Assembly (NCBI RefSeq): GCF_001279005.1
Contig: NZ_LGCN01000192.1
Location: 32,028 to 96,027, forward strand
Source: Streptomyces caelestis
GTDB lineage: Bacteria; Actinomycetota; Actinomycetes; Streptomycetales; Streptomycetaceae
Reading direction: 5' to 3'
DNA length: 64,000 nt
This document shows, piece after piece, positions 53,176 through 62,074 of the stretch. A program made the translations under genes and the position numbers. Under the pieces are notes generated by a model that was not told the origin of the DNA, made no database searches, and saw nothing but the letters and a program-made list of their open reading frames with translations. The stretch's first letter is position 1, and the number at the start of each line of letters is the position of its first letter.

Positions 53176-54564
53176 TTACAGGTCCCCGCGGTGCGCGTAG
53201 CGCTCGCGGAGGCGGTCGGCCACGCGCTGCGCGGCCCGGGGAGGGGCCTGCGGAACGCTCGGGGCGGTGACCTCCTGCTCTGTCGCGTCCCGCTCCTCCG
53301 GCTGCGGGTCGGGGAGGGGGTAGCTGGTGGGGACGGGAGGGGGACCGTCGCCGGGCTCGGCCCGCGGAGCCGGTGGCGCGGGCTCGGCGGGGCCGGGTAC
53401 GGGCACCGGATCGACGAGGGTCGGCGTGTAACCGCCGGGCCCTCCTGGTCCGTCGGCGGCGTCGGCCGCCCGCTCGATCTCGTCCGTGTCCACGAGGCCG
53501 TAGAAGCCGGGGTCGTCATCGGCCCAGGGGGCGTCCGGGGCCGCGCCCTCGTCGACCGCCTTCTGGGCCAGCTCCCGGACCGCCGGGTCGGCACGGTCGG
53601 CGAGCGCGTGCGGCGGCAGTCGCGGCGTCAGTCCCGAGGCGGCGACGCGGGCCCGGAGCTGTTCCACGGCGGCATCGAGCGTCAGACCCGCGTCGGCGAG
53701 CAGGGTGAACAGGCTCTCCTGCACGCCGTCGAGCCGCGGGCGCTGGGAGGGACTGGCGACGAGCACCTGGGCGAGCAGGGGCAGGAAGTCCAGACCGACG
53801 CCGTCCCACTTGGGCGGGGACATCAGCGGCATGAGCGGATACGGCGGCCGGCCCGTCAGCGCGTAGAAGAGGGTGGCACCCAGGGCGTACACGTCGGCGG
53901 ACTCCTCGACGTGCTTGGTGTCCCTGAGCTGCTCGACGGGCATGTAGGGGCGCGTTCCCATGTGGTCGCCGGTCCGGGTGAGCGCCTGGCTGGAGCGCCG
54001 CTCGGTCAGCACCGCCAGACCGAAGTCCAGCACCACCGGGCCGTCCGGGCCGAGCACCACGTTGCTGGGCTTGAGGTCGCGGTGCAGCAGTCCCGTCCCG
54101 TGGATCGCGCGCAGGGCGTCCACCAGGGCCAGGCCCAGCGCCGCGTACGGCCCGACGTCGAGGGGGCCGGACTCCTTCACCAGGGTGTGCAGGGAGGGTC
54201 CCGCGACGTAGTCCATGGCGAACCACGGCTCGGCGGCCTCCGGGTCGGCCGCGCGCAGGGCCGGAACGCGGTCGCTGACGACCGCGCGGACGGCGTCCAC
54301 CTCGCGTGCGAACCGTTGGCGGGCCTGCGGTTCGTCCAGCAGGTGCGGCTGGATCATCTTGATCACGACGAGCCGTGCCGGGTCGGCCTCCCCGTCGTCG
54401 TCGGACTCGACCAGACGGTAGGCCGCGGCCAGCTCGTCCGGGAGGCCCTCCAGCGGGATCCTGCGGGCCAGGTAGGCGACGCCCATGCCCCCGGCGCCGA
54501 GCCGGGCGAGCAGTTCGAACGGCCCCACCACGCGCGGGTCGGCATCGGTGTCCAGCGGCTTCAT
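53176..54564 (-). CDS. Cytosolic Ser/Thr protein kinase
   Basis: A 462-residue Hanks-type kinase: glycine loop GAGGMG (23-28), ATP lysine K69 in VVIKM (after a long acidic insert), HRDLKPSN with D163, DFGLA with D180, and APE-like PVEQL. The C-terminal 130 residues are proline- and acid-rich with no membrane helix or PASTA repeats. It is first in a minus-strand series with the SNF2 helicase and methyltransferase, which recalls Pgl/BREX-2 systems where the kinase PglW accompanies a methylase. The start at 54564 has only a weak Shine-Dalgarno. Confidence 0.9.
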   Translation of the reverse strand: MKPLDTDADPRVVGPFELLARLGAGGMGVAYLARRIPLEGLPDELAAAYRLVESDDDGEADPARLVVIKMIQPHLLDEPQARQRFAREVDAVRAVVSDRVPALRAADPEAAEPWFAMDYVAGPSLHTLVKESGPLDVGPYAALGLALVDALRAIHGTGLLHRDLKPSNVVLGPDGPVVLDFGLAVLTERRSSQALTRTGDHMGTRPYMPVEQLRDTKHVEESADVYALGATLFYALTGRPPYPLMPLMSPPKWDGVGLDFLPLLAQVLVASPSQRPRLDGVQESLFTLLADAGLTLDAAVEQLRARVAASGLTPRLPPHALADRADPAVRELAQKAVDEGAAPDAPWADDDPGFYGLVDTDEIERAADAADGPGGPGGYTPTLVDPVPVPGPAEPAPPAPRAEPGDGPPPVPTSYPLPDPQPEERDATEQEVTAPSVPQAPPRAAQRVADRLRERYAHRGDL

Positions 54565-54773
54565 CGGCGCTCTCGTACCCCCAACGCTCCGGTCACGGCC
54601 TTCACCCCGGCCCCATTGCCGCCGCACAGTCTACGACTGTGGCGAAGCCCACACGGACGGCTGAAAATCATCGCCGAAGGGGCTGAAGTGACGTCTGTTC
54701 AGAAAGGGTTGCCGCATGGTGACTTTGAGTCCCGGCACTGATCACGTGCCGTGTGCTCACGGGGAGGAGAGGT

Positions 54774-56384
54774 ATGCGGGCCTGGGTCGTGCGTGCGGGA
54801 GAGAACGGGGAGCGGGAGCGGGCCGCCCTGGAGGAGGGCGTTCTCGTCGTCGGGTGGGACAGGCTCGCCATGGGCGACCTCGCCGGCGCCGCCACCCGTG
54901 ACGACATCAGGGCCGCCGTCGCCGCCGCCTACCCCGACGAGGGCCCGTACACGATCGGGAACTGGACCGGCCAGCTCCACCGTTTCGTCCACGAGATCCG
55001 GTCCGGCGACCTCGTCGTCCTGCCGCTGAAGTCCTCGCGGGTGGCCATCGGGCAGGTGACGGGCGGCTACGAGTACCGGACGGAAGCCGCCGAGGGGATG
55101 CGGCACTCCCGGCGGGTGGAGTGGATCGTCGAGGACCTCGACCGGCAGGAGATCCAGTCCGATCTGCTGGACAGCCTGGGCTCCCTGCTGACCGTCTTCG
55201 AGATCAGCAGGTTCGGCGCGGCCGAACGCGTGGCCGCGCTGGCCGAGGGGAAGCCCGACCCGGGCCGGCCCGACGCCGACGAGTTCGCCGCGACCCTGAC
55301 CGAGCCCACGAAACTGTACGAAGAGGTGCGCCGACGCGGCGACGTCGAGCCACTGACCCTGTCCATCCGGGACTTCCTGGCCGTATGGGGTGTCCAACGG
55401 CGCTCTCCGGCGTCCACGGAACAGATCAAGAACGACCTGAGGGAGCGGGGTCTGGTCACCGTCCCGCCCTTCACCGAAGGCACGCTGGACAGCAGGATCG
55501 CGGTGCTGGCGGGAGGCGCCGAGCCGGACGAGTCGGGCACGAGCGCGGTGAGCAGGCTGTCGAGCGGCGAGCTGACGGCGGCGCTGCACGACCTCGCGGC
55601 CGAGATCACGACCGACGCGGCCGCATTCGTCGGCCTGCTCGACGAGGAGGCCGAGGCGCAGGCCGTCGCCTACCGGGTGAGCAACCTTGAGTCCGCGAAC
55701 CGCATGCCCGAGTGCGTGCGCGTCGGCGACACCATCGAGACCGCCACGACGCTCATGGTGCTGCGCGGCTACAGCCAGCTCCCCGTTCTCGACGCGGACG
55801 GACGGCTGCGCGGCGTCGTCAGCTGGGAGTCGATCGGGCGCGCCCGGATGGCCGACCCCACCGCCGGTCTCCAGGCCGCGACGGTGCGGGGACAGGAGGC
55901 GGACGGCTCGGACGACCTGCTCGACTGGATCGGGACCATCCAGCAGTCCGGACACGTCGTCGTCCGCGACCACGACCACAAGGTCTGCGGCCTGATCACC
56001 GCCTCCGACCTGACGGTCCAGTTCGGCACGCGCGTGCGTCCCTTCGTCCTGGTCGAGGAGATCGAGCAGCGCCTGCGCCGTGTGGTGGACCGGTGTATTC
56101 CCCTCGAACGCATCAGAGCCACCGTCCCGCGCGGACGCGCCGCCCAGGTGCGCTCCGCCGCCAACCTCACCTTCGGGGCGTACAAGCACCTGCTCAGAGT
56201 GCCGGAGAACTGGGCCGCCCTGGGATGGGGCATCGACCAGGAACACTTCCTGGCCGCACTGGAGGAATGCCGCACCTTCCGCAACGACCTCATGCACTTC
56301 AGTCCGGATCCGGTGACCGAGGACCAATTGAGGCCCGCGCAGGGATTGCTGGAACTGCTGCGCTCGCTCGACCCACAGATCTGA
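54774..56384 (+). CDS. PUA(EVE-like)-CBS-CBS-HEPN protein, predicted defence effector
   Basis: A 536-residue protein. Residues 1-115 (MRAWVVRAGENGERERAALE, LVVGWDRLAMGDL, FVHEIRSGDLVVLPL, GQVTGGYEYR) match the PUA/EVE-like module found at the N-terminus of Mrr-type and other modification-dependent enzymes. Two CBS motifs follow (about 313-360 with SQLPVLDADGRLRGVVSW; about 378-420 with HVVVRDHDHKVCGLITASDL), which bind adenine nucleotides. The C-terminal helical domain ends with RNDLMH, an Rx4-6H HEPN RNase motif (R503, H508). The ATG at 54774 follows GGGGAGGAGAGG. Divergent from the kinase gene. Confidence 0.8.
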   Translation: MRAWVVRAGENGERERAALEEGVLVVGWDRLAMGDLAGAATRDDIRAAVAAAYPDEGPYTIGNWTGQLHRFVHEIRSGDLVVLPLKSSRVAIGQVTGGYEYRTEAAEGMRHSRRVEWIVEDLDRQEIQSDLLDSLGSLLTVFEISRFGAAERVAALAEGKPDPGRPDADEFAATLTEPTKLYEEVRRRGDVEPLTLSIRDFLAVWGVQRRSPASTEQIKNDLRERGLVTVPPFTEGTLDSRIAVLAGGAEPDESGTSAVSRLSSGELTAALHDLAAEITTDAAAFVGLLDEEAEAQAVAYRVSNLESANRMPECVRVGDTIETATTLMVLRGYSQLPVLDADGRLRGVVSWESIGRARMADPTAGLQAATVRGQEADGSDDLLDWIGTIQQSGHVVVRDHDHKVCGLITASDLTVQFGTRVRPFVLVEEIEQRLRRVVDRCIPLERIRATVPRGRAAQVRSAANLTFGAYKHLLRVPENWAALGWGIDQEHFLAALEECRTFRNDLMHFSPDPVTEDQLRPAQGLLELLRSLDPQI

Positions 56385-56516
56385 CCGAGCCCGTTCCTCC
56401 GTGACCCGGACTTGGGCGCGTGAGGACTCGATGGGCTGGAAATCTCCGAATCGCACGAATCCTCACCCTGGCGGATCGCTACGGTGAGGGCCGATAACAC
56501 GAGGTGAGGGAGGGCC

Positions 56517-58304
56517 ATGCGGGCGGACACGGTCGACCTGCGGCGCATCTTCGGCAAGGACGTCCGGTACACGGTGCCGCTGTTCCAACGGCCCTACGTC
56601 TGGAATCGCGACGACAACTGGTCCGCCCTCTGGGAAGACATCCGCCGCACGATCGAGCGGGCCGAGCAGGCCGGGCGCACCGGGGACACGGTGGCGCCCC
56701 ACTTCCTCGGCGCGGTGGTCTTCGACGAGACGCCCTATCTGTCGTCGAACCTGGAGACCCGGCAGGTCATCGACGGCCAGCAGCGGTTGACCACACTCCA
56801 ACTGTTCCTGTTCGCAGCCCGGTTGTCGGCCACGTCGCTCGCCCACGAGCGGTCCGTAAGGCTGTTGAGGAAGTTCCTGGAGAACGACGAAGACCTGTTC
56901 GACCGGAACAAGAACCCCGATCACCTCTACAAGGTCTGGCCGACGAATACCGATCGCGCCGAATTCAGGGCCGTGATGCAGGACCGGCCCGGTGACGGAC
57001 GGCTGGCCGAAGCCGTCACCTACTTCCGGAAGGAGATCGACGCCTGGCTCGCCGAGGCACCCGAGCCCCACGAACGTCTGGACACACTGGTCCAGACGAT
57101 GCGGGAGCATCTGCGCCTCGTCGTCATCGACCTGGAGAAACACGACGACGCGCAGGTCGTCTTCGAAACGCTCAACAGCCGCGGCACACCGCTGGCCCAC
57201 GCGGACCTGATCAAGAACCTGCTGTTCCGCAACGCCGAGCACGCCGGCGCCGACGTCGACCGGCTCTACGCCACCTACTGGGCTCCTTTCGACCAGGACG
57301 AGTGGCGCACCGAACAGACCACCGGCCGTATCACGCGCAGCCGCCTCGACGTCTTCCTGACCTACTGGCTCACGATGCGCAGCCGACGCGAGTTCACCGC
57401 CTCCGCCCTGTTCAAGGAATTCGAGCGCTGGCTGCTCAAGTCGTCCGCCCCCACGGAAGAGGTGTTCGGCGAGCTCGCCCGGTACGCCGAGATCTACGAC
57501 GGCATCGACCAGCACCCCCTGCACGGGGTCGAAGGCCGGTTCCTGTACCGGATGAAGGTCATGCAGACGTCGACGCCGATGCCTCTGCTACTCTACCTCT
57601 ACGGGCTGGGTGACGACGTGCTGCCTCCGGAGCGGCGGCGGCGGGCGATCCTCAACCTCAGCAACCGCGACTACAACCACGTCTTCCGCGAGCTCGTCGG
57701 GGCGGCGGCGCAGCAGCCCCCATGCGCGGACGAAGGCATCATCAAGGCGCTGTCGGCCTTGCAGGGCCATCATCGGCAGTGGCCCACCGACGCCGAGTTC
57801 CGCGCCGCGCTCGAGCAGGATCCGCTGTACTCGCGTCTGTACCGCCACCGGGTCCGCGTCCTCCTGGAGGCGCTCGAGGACGAGCTGCGCACCGACCACA
57901 CCGAACAGCTCACCGCACCGGTCGGAGAACACGTCGGCACGAAACTGACGATCGAGCACGTCATGCCCCAGAGCTGGCGCGACCACTGGCCCCCGCTCGA
58001 CGACGACCCCCTCGAGGGCGCCGACCGCGACGAACTGGTTCACACCCTGGGCAACCTGACCCTGGTCACGGCCCGCCTGAACCCGGCTCTGGGCAACATG
58101 CCCTGGCAGGACAAACGGCAGTGGCTCGGCAAGCACAGCCTCCTGCGGCTCACCCACGGAACCCTGCTCAACCCTCCGCCCACCGTCGACGCCGGTGACT
58201 GGGCCGACGGCTGGGACGAAGACCGCATCCGCTCGCGCGGAAGTTACCTGGCTTCTCTGTCCCTGCACATCTGGCCGTCAGGGGACGACCTGCTCGCAGG
58301 CTGA
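56517..58304 (+). CDS. DUF262/DUF1524 nuclease (GmrSD-type)
   Basis: A 595-residue protein. The N-terminal DUF262 ParB-like NTPase shows VPLFQRPYVWN (near 20-31) and VIDGQQRLTTL (near 84-94); VFETLNSRGTPL and LIKNLLF are family-typical. The C-terminal DUF1524 HNH nuclease has IEHVMPQSW (H481) and LGNLTLVTARLN with the following GNMPWQDKR. GmrSD and related proteins cut phage DNA with modified bases using NTP. The ATG follows GGTGAGGGAGG. It comes 132 bp after the HEPN protein gene on the same strand, so the two may be one unit. Confidence 0.9.
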   Translation: MRADTVDLRRIFGKDVRYTVPLFQRPYVWNRDDNWSALWEDIRRTIERAEQAGRTGDTVAPHFLGAVVFDETPYLSSNLETRQVIDGQQRLTTLQLFLFAARLSATSLAHERSVRLLRKFLENDEDLFDRNKNPDHLYKVWPTNTDRAEFRAVMQDRPGDGRLAEAVTYFRKEIDAWLAEAPEPHERLDTLVQTMREHLRLVVIDLEKHDDAQVVFETLNSRGTPLAHADLIKNLLFRNAEHAGADVDRLYATYWAPFDQDEWRTEQTTGRITRSRLDVFLTYWLTMRSRREFTASALFKEFERWLLKSSAPTEEVFGELARYAEIYDGIDQHPLHGVEGRFLYRMKVMQTSTPMPLLLYLYGLGDDVLPPERRRRAILNLSNRDYNHVFRELVGAAAQQPPCADEGIIKALSALQGHHRQWPTDAEFRAALEQDPLYSRLYRHRVRVLLEALEDELRTDHTEQLTAPVGEHVGTKLTIEHVMPQSWRDHWPPLDDDPLEGADRDELVHTLGNLTLVTARLNPALGNMPWQDKRQWLGKHSLLRLTHGTLLNPPPTVDAGDWADGWDEDRIRSRGSYLASLSLHIWPSGDDLLAG

Positions 58305-58313
58305 GCGGACTCG

Positions 58314-58937
58314 TCAGATGTGCGGCTCCAGGTCGAAGCCCGTCCAGCGCAGTTCGGCGGGCAGGTGGCGCATGTCGTTGGAGACGAGGAGGGAGGCGGG
58401 CCGGCCGGGGGCGTAGCGGATGACGGTGAGCGCCGCGTTGCCGTGGTTGAGGCCGAGCCAGCGCCACTTCGGCGCGTGCAGGGCGTCCCGGACGAGCCAG
58501 GCCACCAGGAAGTTATGGGTGACGACGAGTTCGTGCCGATCCTGCTCCCCCTCCACCGGCCCGGTGAACAGGTCCAGCGCCCGGCGGGCCAGCACGGGTC
58601 CGTTCCTCCGCTCCTCGTCCGTCGTGTCGGCGAGGAAGCGGAGGTAGAGGTCCGCCGATTCGGGCGGCAGCTCGCCCTTGTCCGGCAGGTGGGGCACGTA
58701 GTCACCGGCGACGTCCGAGGCGCGCAGGGGGACGTCCTCCAGCTGGGCGCCGATCAGGCGTGCGGTCTGCTCCGCCCGCGGCAGGGGGCCGTGGTGAACG
58801 GCGGCGAGGGGGACGTCCCGGAGGCGTCGACCGAGCAGGGTGGCCTGCCGTCGGCCGGCCTCCGTCAGCCCGCTCCCGTCCGGTGACGCCTCGCCGTGCC
58901 GGGCGAGGTAGAGGTGACGGGTGGCCGTGCCGGTCAT
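58314..58937 (-). CDS. Histidine phosphatase family protein
   Basis: A 207-residue phosphoglycerate-mutase-like phosphatase: LARHGEA with R13 and H14, HGPLPRAEQTARLI, and the second histidine in LVVTHNFLVAWLV. Substrate unknown. The ATG at 58937 follows GGAGGAG; an upstream start at 59066 is unlikely. Stops 9 nt from the convergent DUF262 gene, marking the probable right edge of the defence island. Confidence 0.92.
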   Translation of the reverse strand: MTGTATRHLYLARHGEASPDGSGLTEAGRRQATLLGRRLRDVPLAAVHHGPLPRAEQTARLIGAQLEDVPLRASDVAGDYVPHLPDKGELPPESADLYLRFLADTTDEERRNGPVLARRALDLFTGPVEGEQDRHELVVTHNFLVAWLVRDALHAPKWRWLGLNHGNAALTVIRYAPGRPASLLVSNDMRHLPAELRWTGFDLEPHI

Positions 58938-59188
58938 CGTGAGCTCCTCCGTGTCCACCAGCAGTCTTGTGCATCGGTGGACGCCGGCCCCGGGGCGCCG
59001 GTTCCCCCCGTCCGTCGCCGTGTCAGGTCGGCCCGGGGTGGTTCCTCCCTCGCGGACGGCGCCCACGAGGGACGGTTTTCGGTCAATGACCGCGTGCCGG
59101 GGCGGTCGGTGTCCCGGCCGCCCTGTTGTGGTTGACAGTTGATCAATAACCTTGCGGGGTACACGAAATGACGAGCGCAGGGAGCTCC

Positions 59189-60415
59189 ATGTCCACCGCC
59201 CAGCAGGTGCCCGACATCCTCTCGCCCGAGTTCGCGGCCGACCCCTATCCCGCCTACCGGGTGATGCGGGAGACCGCGCCCCTCATCTGGCACGAGGCGA
59301 CGAAGAGCTACATCGTCTCGCGCTACGAGGACGTGGAGCGCGTCTTCAAGGACAAGGCCGGGGAGTTCACCACCGACAACTACGCCTGGCAGCTCGAGCC
59401 CGTGCACGGCAAAACGATCCTGCAGCTCAGCGGGCGGGAGCACGCCGTGCGCCGGGCCCTGGTCGCGCCCGCCTTCCGCGGCAGCGACCTGGAGCGGAAG
59501 TTCCTGCCGGTCATCGAGCGCAACTCCCGCGAGTTGATCGACGGCTTCCGGCACACCGGCTCCGCCGACCTGGTCGCCGACTACGCCACCCGCTTCCCGG
59601 TCAACGTCATCGCCGACATGCTGGGCCTGGACAAGGCCGACCACCCCCGCTTCCACCGCTGGTACACGGCCGTCATCGCCTTCCTCGGGAACCTGTCGGG
59701 CGACGCCGAGGTGACGGCGGCGGGCGAGCGGACCCGGGTGGAGTTCGCCGAGTACATGCTGCCGATCATCCGGGAGCGCCGCGAGAACCCGGGCGACGAC
59801 CTGCTGTCCGTGCTGTGCGCCGCCGAGGTCGACGGGGTGCGGATGAGCGACGAGGACGTCAAGGCGTTCTGCAGCCTGCTGCTCGCCGCCGGCGGCGAGA
59901 CCACCGACAAGGCCATCGCCGGCATCTTCGCCAACCTGCTGCGCCACCCCGACCAGCTCGCCGCCGTCCGCGCGGACCGCTCGCTGATCCCGCGCGCCTT
60001 CGCCGAGACCCTGCGGTTCACCCCGCCCGTCCACATGATCATGCGGCAGTCGGCGACGGAGGTGGAGCTCAGCGGCGGCACCGTGCCCGCGGGCGCCACG
60101 GTCACCTGTCTGATAGGCGCCGCCAACCGCGACGAGCGCCGCTACGCCGATCCCGACCGCTTCGACGTCTTCCGCGACGACCTGACCACCACGACGGCCT
60201 TCTCCGCCGCCGCCGACCACCTCGCGTTCGCGCTCGGCCGGCACTTCTGCGTCGGCGCGCTGCTGGCCAAGGCGGAGGTGGAGATCGGCGTCGGCCAGCT
60301 CCTCGACGCCATGCCGGACCTGCGTCTCGCCGACGGGTTCGAGCCGGCCGAGCAGGGCGTGTTCACCCGCGGACCGCAGAGCCTGTCGGTGCGGTTCACC
60401 CCCGTGCAGGACTGA
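59189..60415 (+). CDS. Cytochrome P450
   Basis: A 408-residue soluble bacterial P450 monooxygenase. The I-helix LLLAAGGETTDKAI, the ExxR motif E273-T-L-R276, the HMIMR stretch and the heme-binding loop FALGRHFCVGA with C354 are all intact. I chose the ATG at 59189 for its AGGGAG; an ATG at 59168 would add seven residues. A TTGATCAA palindrome (59139-59146) lies in the promoter region shared with the histidine phosphatase gene. P450s beside conservons are common in Streptomyces; it converges on the CYP157-like gene. Confidence 0.92.
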   Translation: MSTAQQVPDILSPEFAADPYPAYRVMRETAPLIWHEATKSYIVSRYEDVERVFKDKAGEFTTDNYAWQLEPVHGKTILQLSGREHAVRRALVAPAFRGSDLERKFLPVIERNSRELIDGFRHTGSADLVADYATRFPVNVIADMLGLDKADHPRFHRWYTAVIAFLGNLSGDAEVTAAGERTRVEFAEYMLPIIRERRENPGDDLLSVLCAAEVDGVRMSDEDVKAFCSLLLAAGGETTDKAIAGIFANLLRHPDQLAAVRADRSLIPRAFAETLRFTPPVHMIMRQSATEVELSGGTVPAGATVTCLIGAANRDERRYADPDRFDVFRDDLTTTTAFSAAADHLAFALGRHFCVGALLAKAEVEIGVGQLLDAMPDLRLADGFEPAEQGVFTRGPQSLSVRFTPVQD

Positions 60416-60446
60416 CCCCCACGAGCGGTCCGCGCGGGCGCGGGCC

Positions 60447-60740
60447 GTGCCGGCCGGTACGGGCCAGGCCGTGCCGGTACGGGCCGTGCCAAGCCGTGCT
60501 GGTCACGACCGGTGTGGGCCGGTATCGGCTGTGCCGGACCGCACCGTGCCAGGCCGGTACCGGGCCGGTGCGGGCCAGGCCGTGCCGGTGCGGGCCGTGC
60601 CGGTGCGGGCCGTGCCGGTGCGGGCCGTGCCAAGCCGTGCTGATTACGGGCCGGTATGTGCCAGGCCGGTACCGGGCCGGTGCGGGCCAGACCGTGCCGG
60701 TACGGGCCCTGCCGGTACGGGCCTGCCACCGTACCGGCCC
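60447..60740. repeat. G+C-rich minisatellite between convergent P450 genes
   Basis: The 396-bp gap between the two P450 genes is filled by variants of a 15-bp unit. Three perfect copies of CGGTGCGGGCCGTGC lie at 60586-60600, 60601-60615 and 60616-60630. Longer duplications include a 33-nt segment at 60546-60578 repeated at 60658-60690, and a 21-nt segment at 60481-60501 repeated at 60622-60642. No gene is visible in the gap. Confidence 0.9.
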
Positions 60741-60811
60741 GCCCCTTCCCGCTCCCCGGCCCGCCGGTCCGCGCCGTGGTCCGGGCCCCGCCGGGGGCCC
60801 GGACGCCCGGG

Positions 60812-62074
60812 CTACCGCACCACGGGCGTGAACCGCACCGGGAGCGAGGACAGCCCCCGCATCCAGATCGACGGCCGCCAGGTCAGTTCCTCCGGGTTCA
60901 CGGCCAGTACCAGGTCGGGCAGCCGCTCCAGCAGCGTCTCGACCGCCGTCCGCGCCATCACGTCCGCCAGCAGCGGCGCCGGGTACGGGCAGCGGTGCTC
61001 GCCGTTGCTGAACGACAGGTGCGCGGCGTTCTCCGCGCCCACGTGCCCCTCCGGCCAGATCTGCGGGTCGGTGTTGGCCGCGGCCAGCCCCAGCACCAGG
61101 CAGTCGCCGGCCCTGATCTGCCGGCCGCCCAGCTGGACGTCCCGCACCGCCCACCGCCCGATGAAGTTCTGCGTCGGCGTGTCCAGCCACAGCACCTCGT
61201 TGAGCGCCTCGCCCACGCTGAGCCGGCCGCCCGAGACGTTCACGGCGAACCGCTCGTCCGTCAGCAGCAGGCGCAGCGTGTTGCAGATCCAGTTCGCCGT
61301 CGGCTGCTGCGCCGCCGCGATCACGGAGATCAGGTCCTGGACGACCTCCTCGTCCGTGAGGCCGGCCGGGTGGGTCAGCATGCGCGAGGTGACGTCCGGG
61401 CCGGGGGCGGCCCGCTTGTCCTCCACCAGCCGCCGCAGCCGCTCGCCCACGCGCCCGTACGCCGCCACCGGGTCGTCGCCCTCCCCCGCGTCCAGGGAGA
61501 TCCGCAGGTCGTCGACGAGCCGGCGGGTGTCCTCGCCCGAGGTGGGCATCCCGCACAGCTGCACCACGGTGCGCATCGGCAGGGCGTGCGCGTAGTCGGC
61601 CATCAGCTCCGCCTGGCCGCTGCCGGCGAACCGGGCGATGAGGTCGTCGGCGATCAGCAGGCAGTCGTGGGACAGCTCGAACTGGTCGACGCCCTCCAGC
61701 GCCTCGGTGATCACCCCGGCCCGCCGCCGGTGCTCCTCGCCCTCGGCGAACAGCACCGACGGCTGGTACCCGACGAAGGGCAGCAGCGGCCAGTCCTGCG
61801 GGATGTTCTCCCACTGGTTCCAGCGCCGCGAGTCCCGTGCGAACAGCTCGTCGTGGCTGGTCACGTACGTGACCTCGGAGTAGCCCAGCACCAGCCAGGC
61901 GGGGATGCCGCCGTCGAGCAGCACGGGCGCGACGGGGCCGTGCTCCCTGCGCAGCGCGCGGTAGAGCTGCGACGGCGTCTGCTGGTACTCGAGTCCCGTC
62001 AGGGGCACCGCGCCGGCGTGGGCGGGACATCCCGGGGGCGCCGGGTGCGCGTAGGGGCCGCCGGGGTCGGTCAC
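60812..62074 (-). CDS. CYP157-like cytochrome P450 of a conservon
   Basis: A 420-residue P450 whose heme loop FSNGEHRCPYPAP (C362) is clear but whose K-helix lacks the ExxR arginine: E293-V-L-W296 occupies the position. That substitution is a known feature of the CYP157 family, which sits at the end of conservon operons. The GTG start at 62074 overlaps the GTPase stop as GTGA. Substrate unknown; activity may require the neighbouring P450 or none may remain. Confidence 0.88.
   Translation of the reverse strand: MTDPGGPYAHPAPPGCPAHAGAVPLTGLEYQQTPSQLYRALRREHGPVAPVLLDGGIPAWLVLGYSEVTYVTSHDELFARDSRRWNQWENIPQDWPLLPFVGYQPSVLFAEGEEHRRRAGVITEALEGVDQFELSHDCLLIADDLIARFAGSGQAELMADYAHALPMRTVVQLCGMPTSGEDTRRLVDDLRISLDAGEGDDPVAAYGRVGERLRRLVEDKRAAPGPDVTSRMLTHPAGLTDEEVVQDLISVIAAAQQPTANWICNTLRLLLTDERFAVNVSGGRLSVGEALNEVLWLDTPTQNFIGRWAVRDVQLGGRQIRAGDCLVLGLAAANTDPQIWPEGHVGAENAAHLSFSNGEHRCPYPAPLLADVMARTAVETLLERLPDLVLAVNPEELTWRPSIWMRGLSSLPVRFTPVVR

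Noticed and set aside
56420..56466. Inverted repeat GTGAGGA/TCCTCAC before the DUF262 gene
   Set aside because: A 7-bp pair with a 33-nt loop is weak and may be chance.
28600..58310. Prophage or integrative element
   Set aside because: No integrase, structural or conjugation genes and no direct-repeat attachment pair seen; the tRNA-like RNA could tempt one to call an att site.
60447..60740. CRISPR array or coding repeat protein
   Set aside because: Contiguous minisatellite units without spacers; no reading frame with a start signal covers it.
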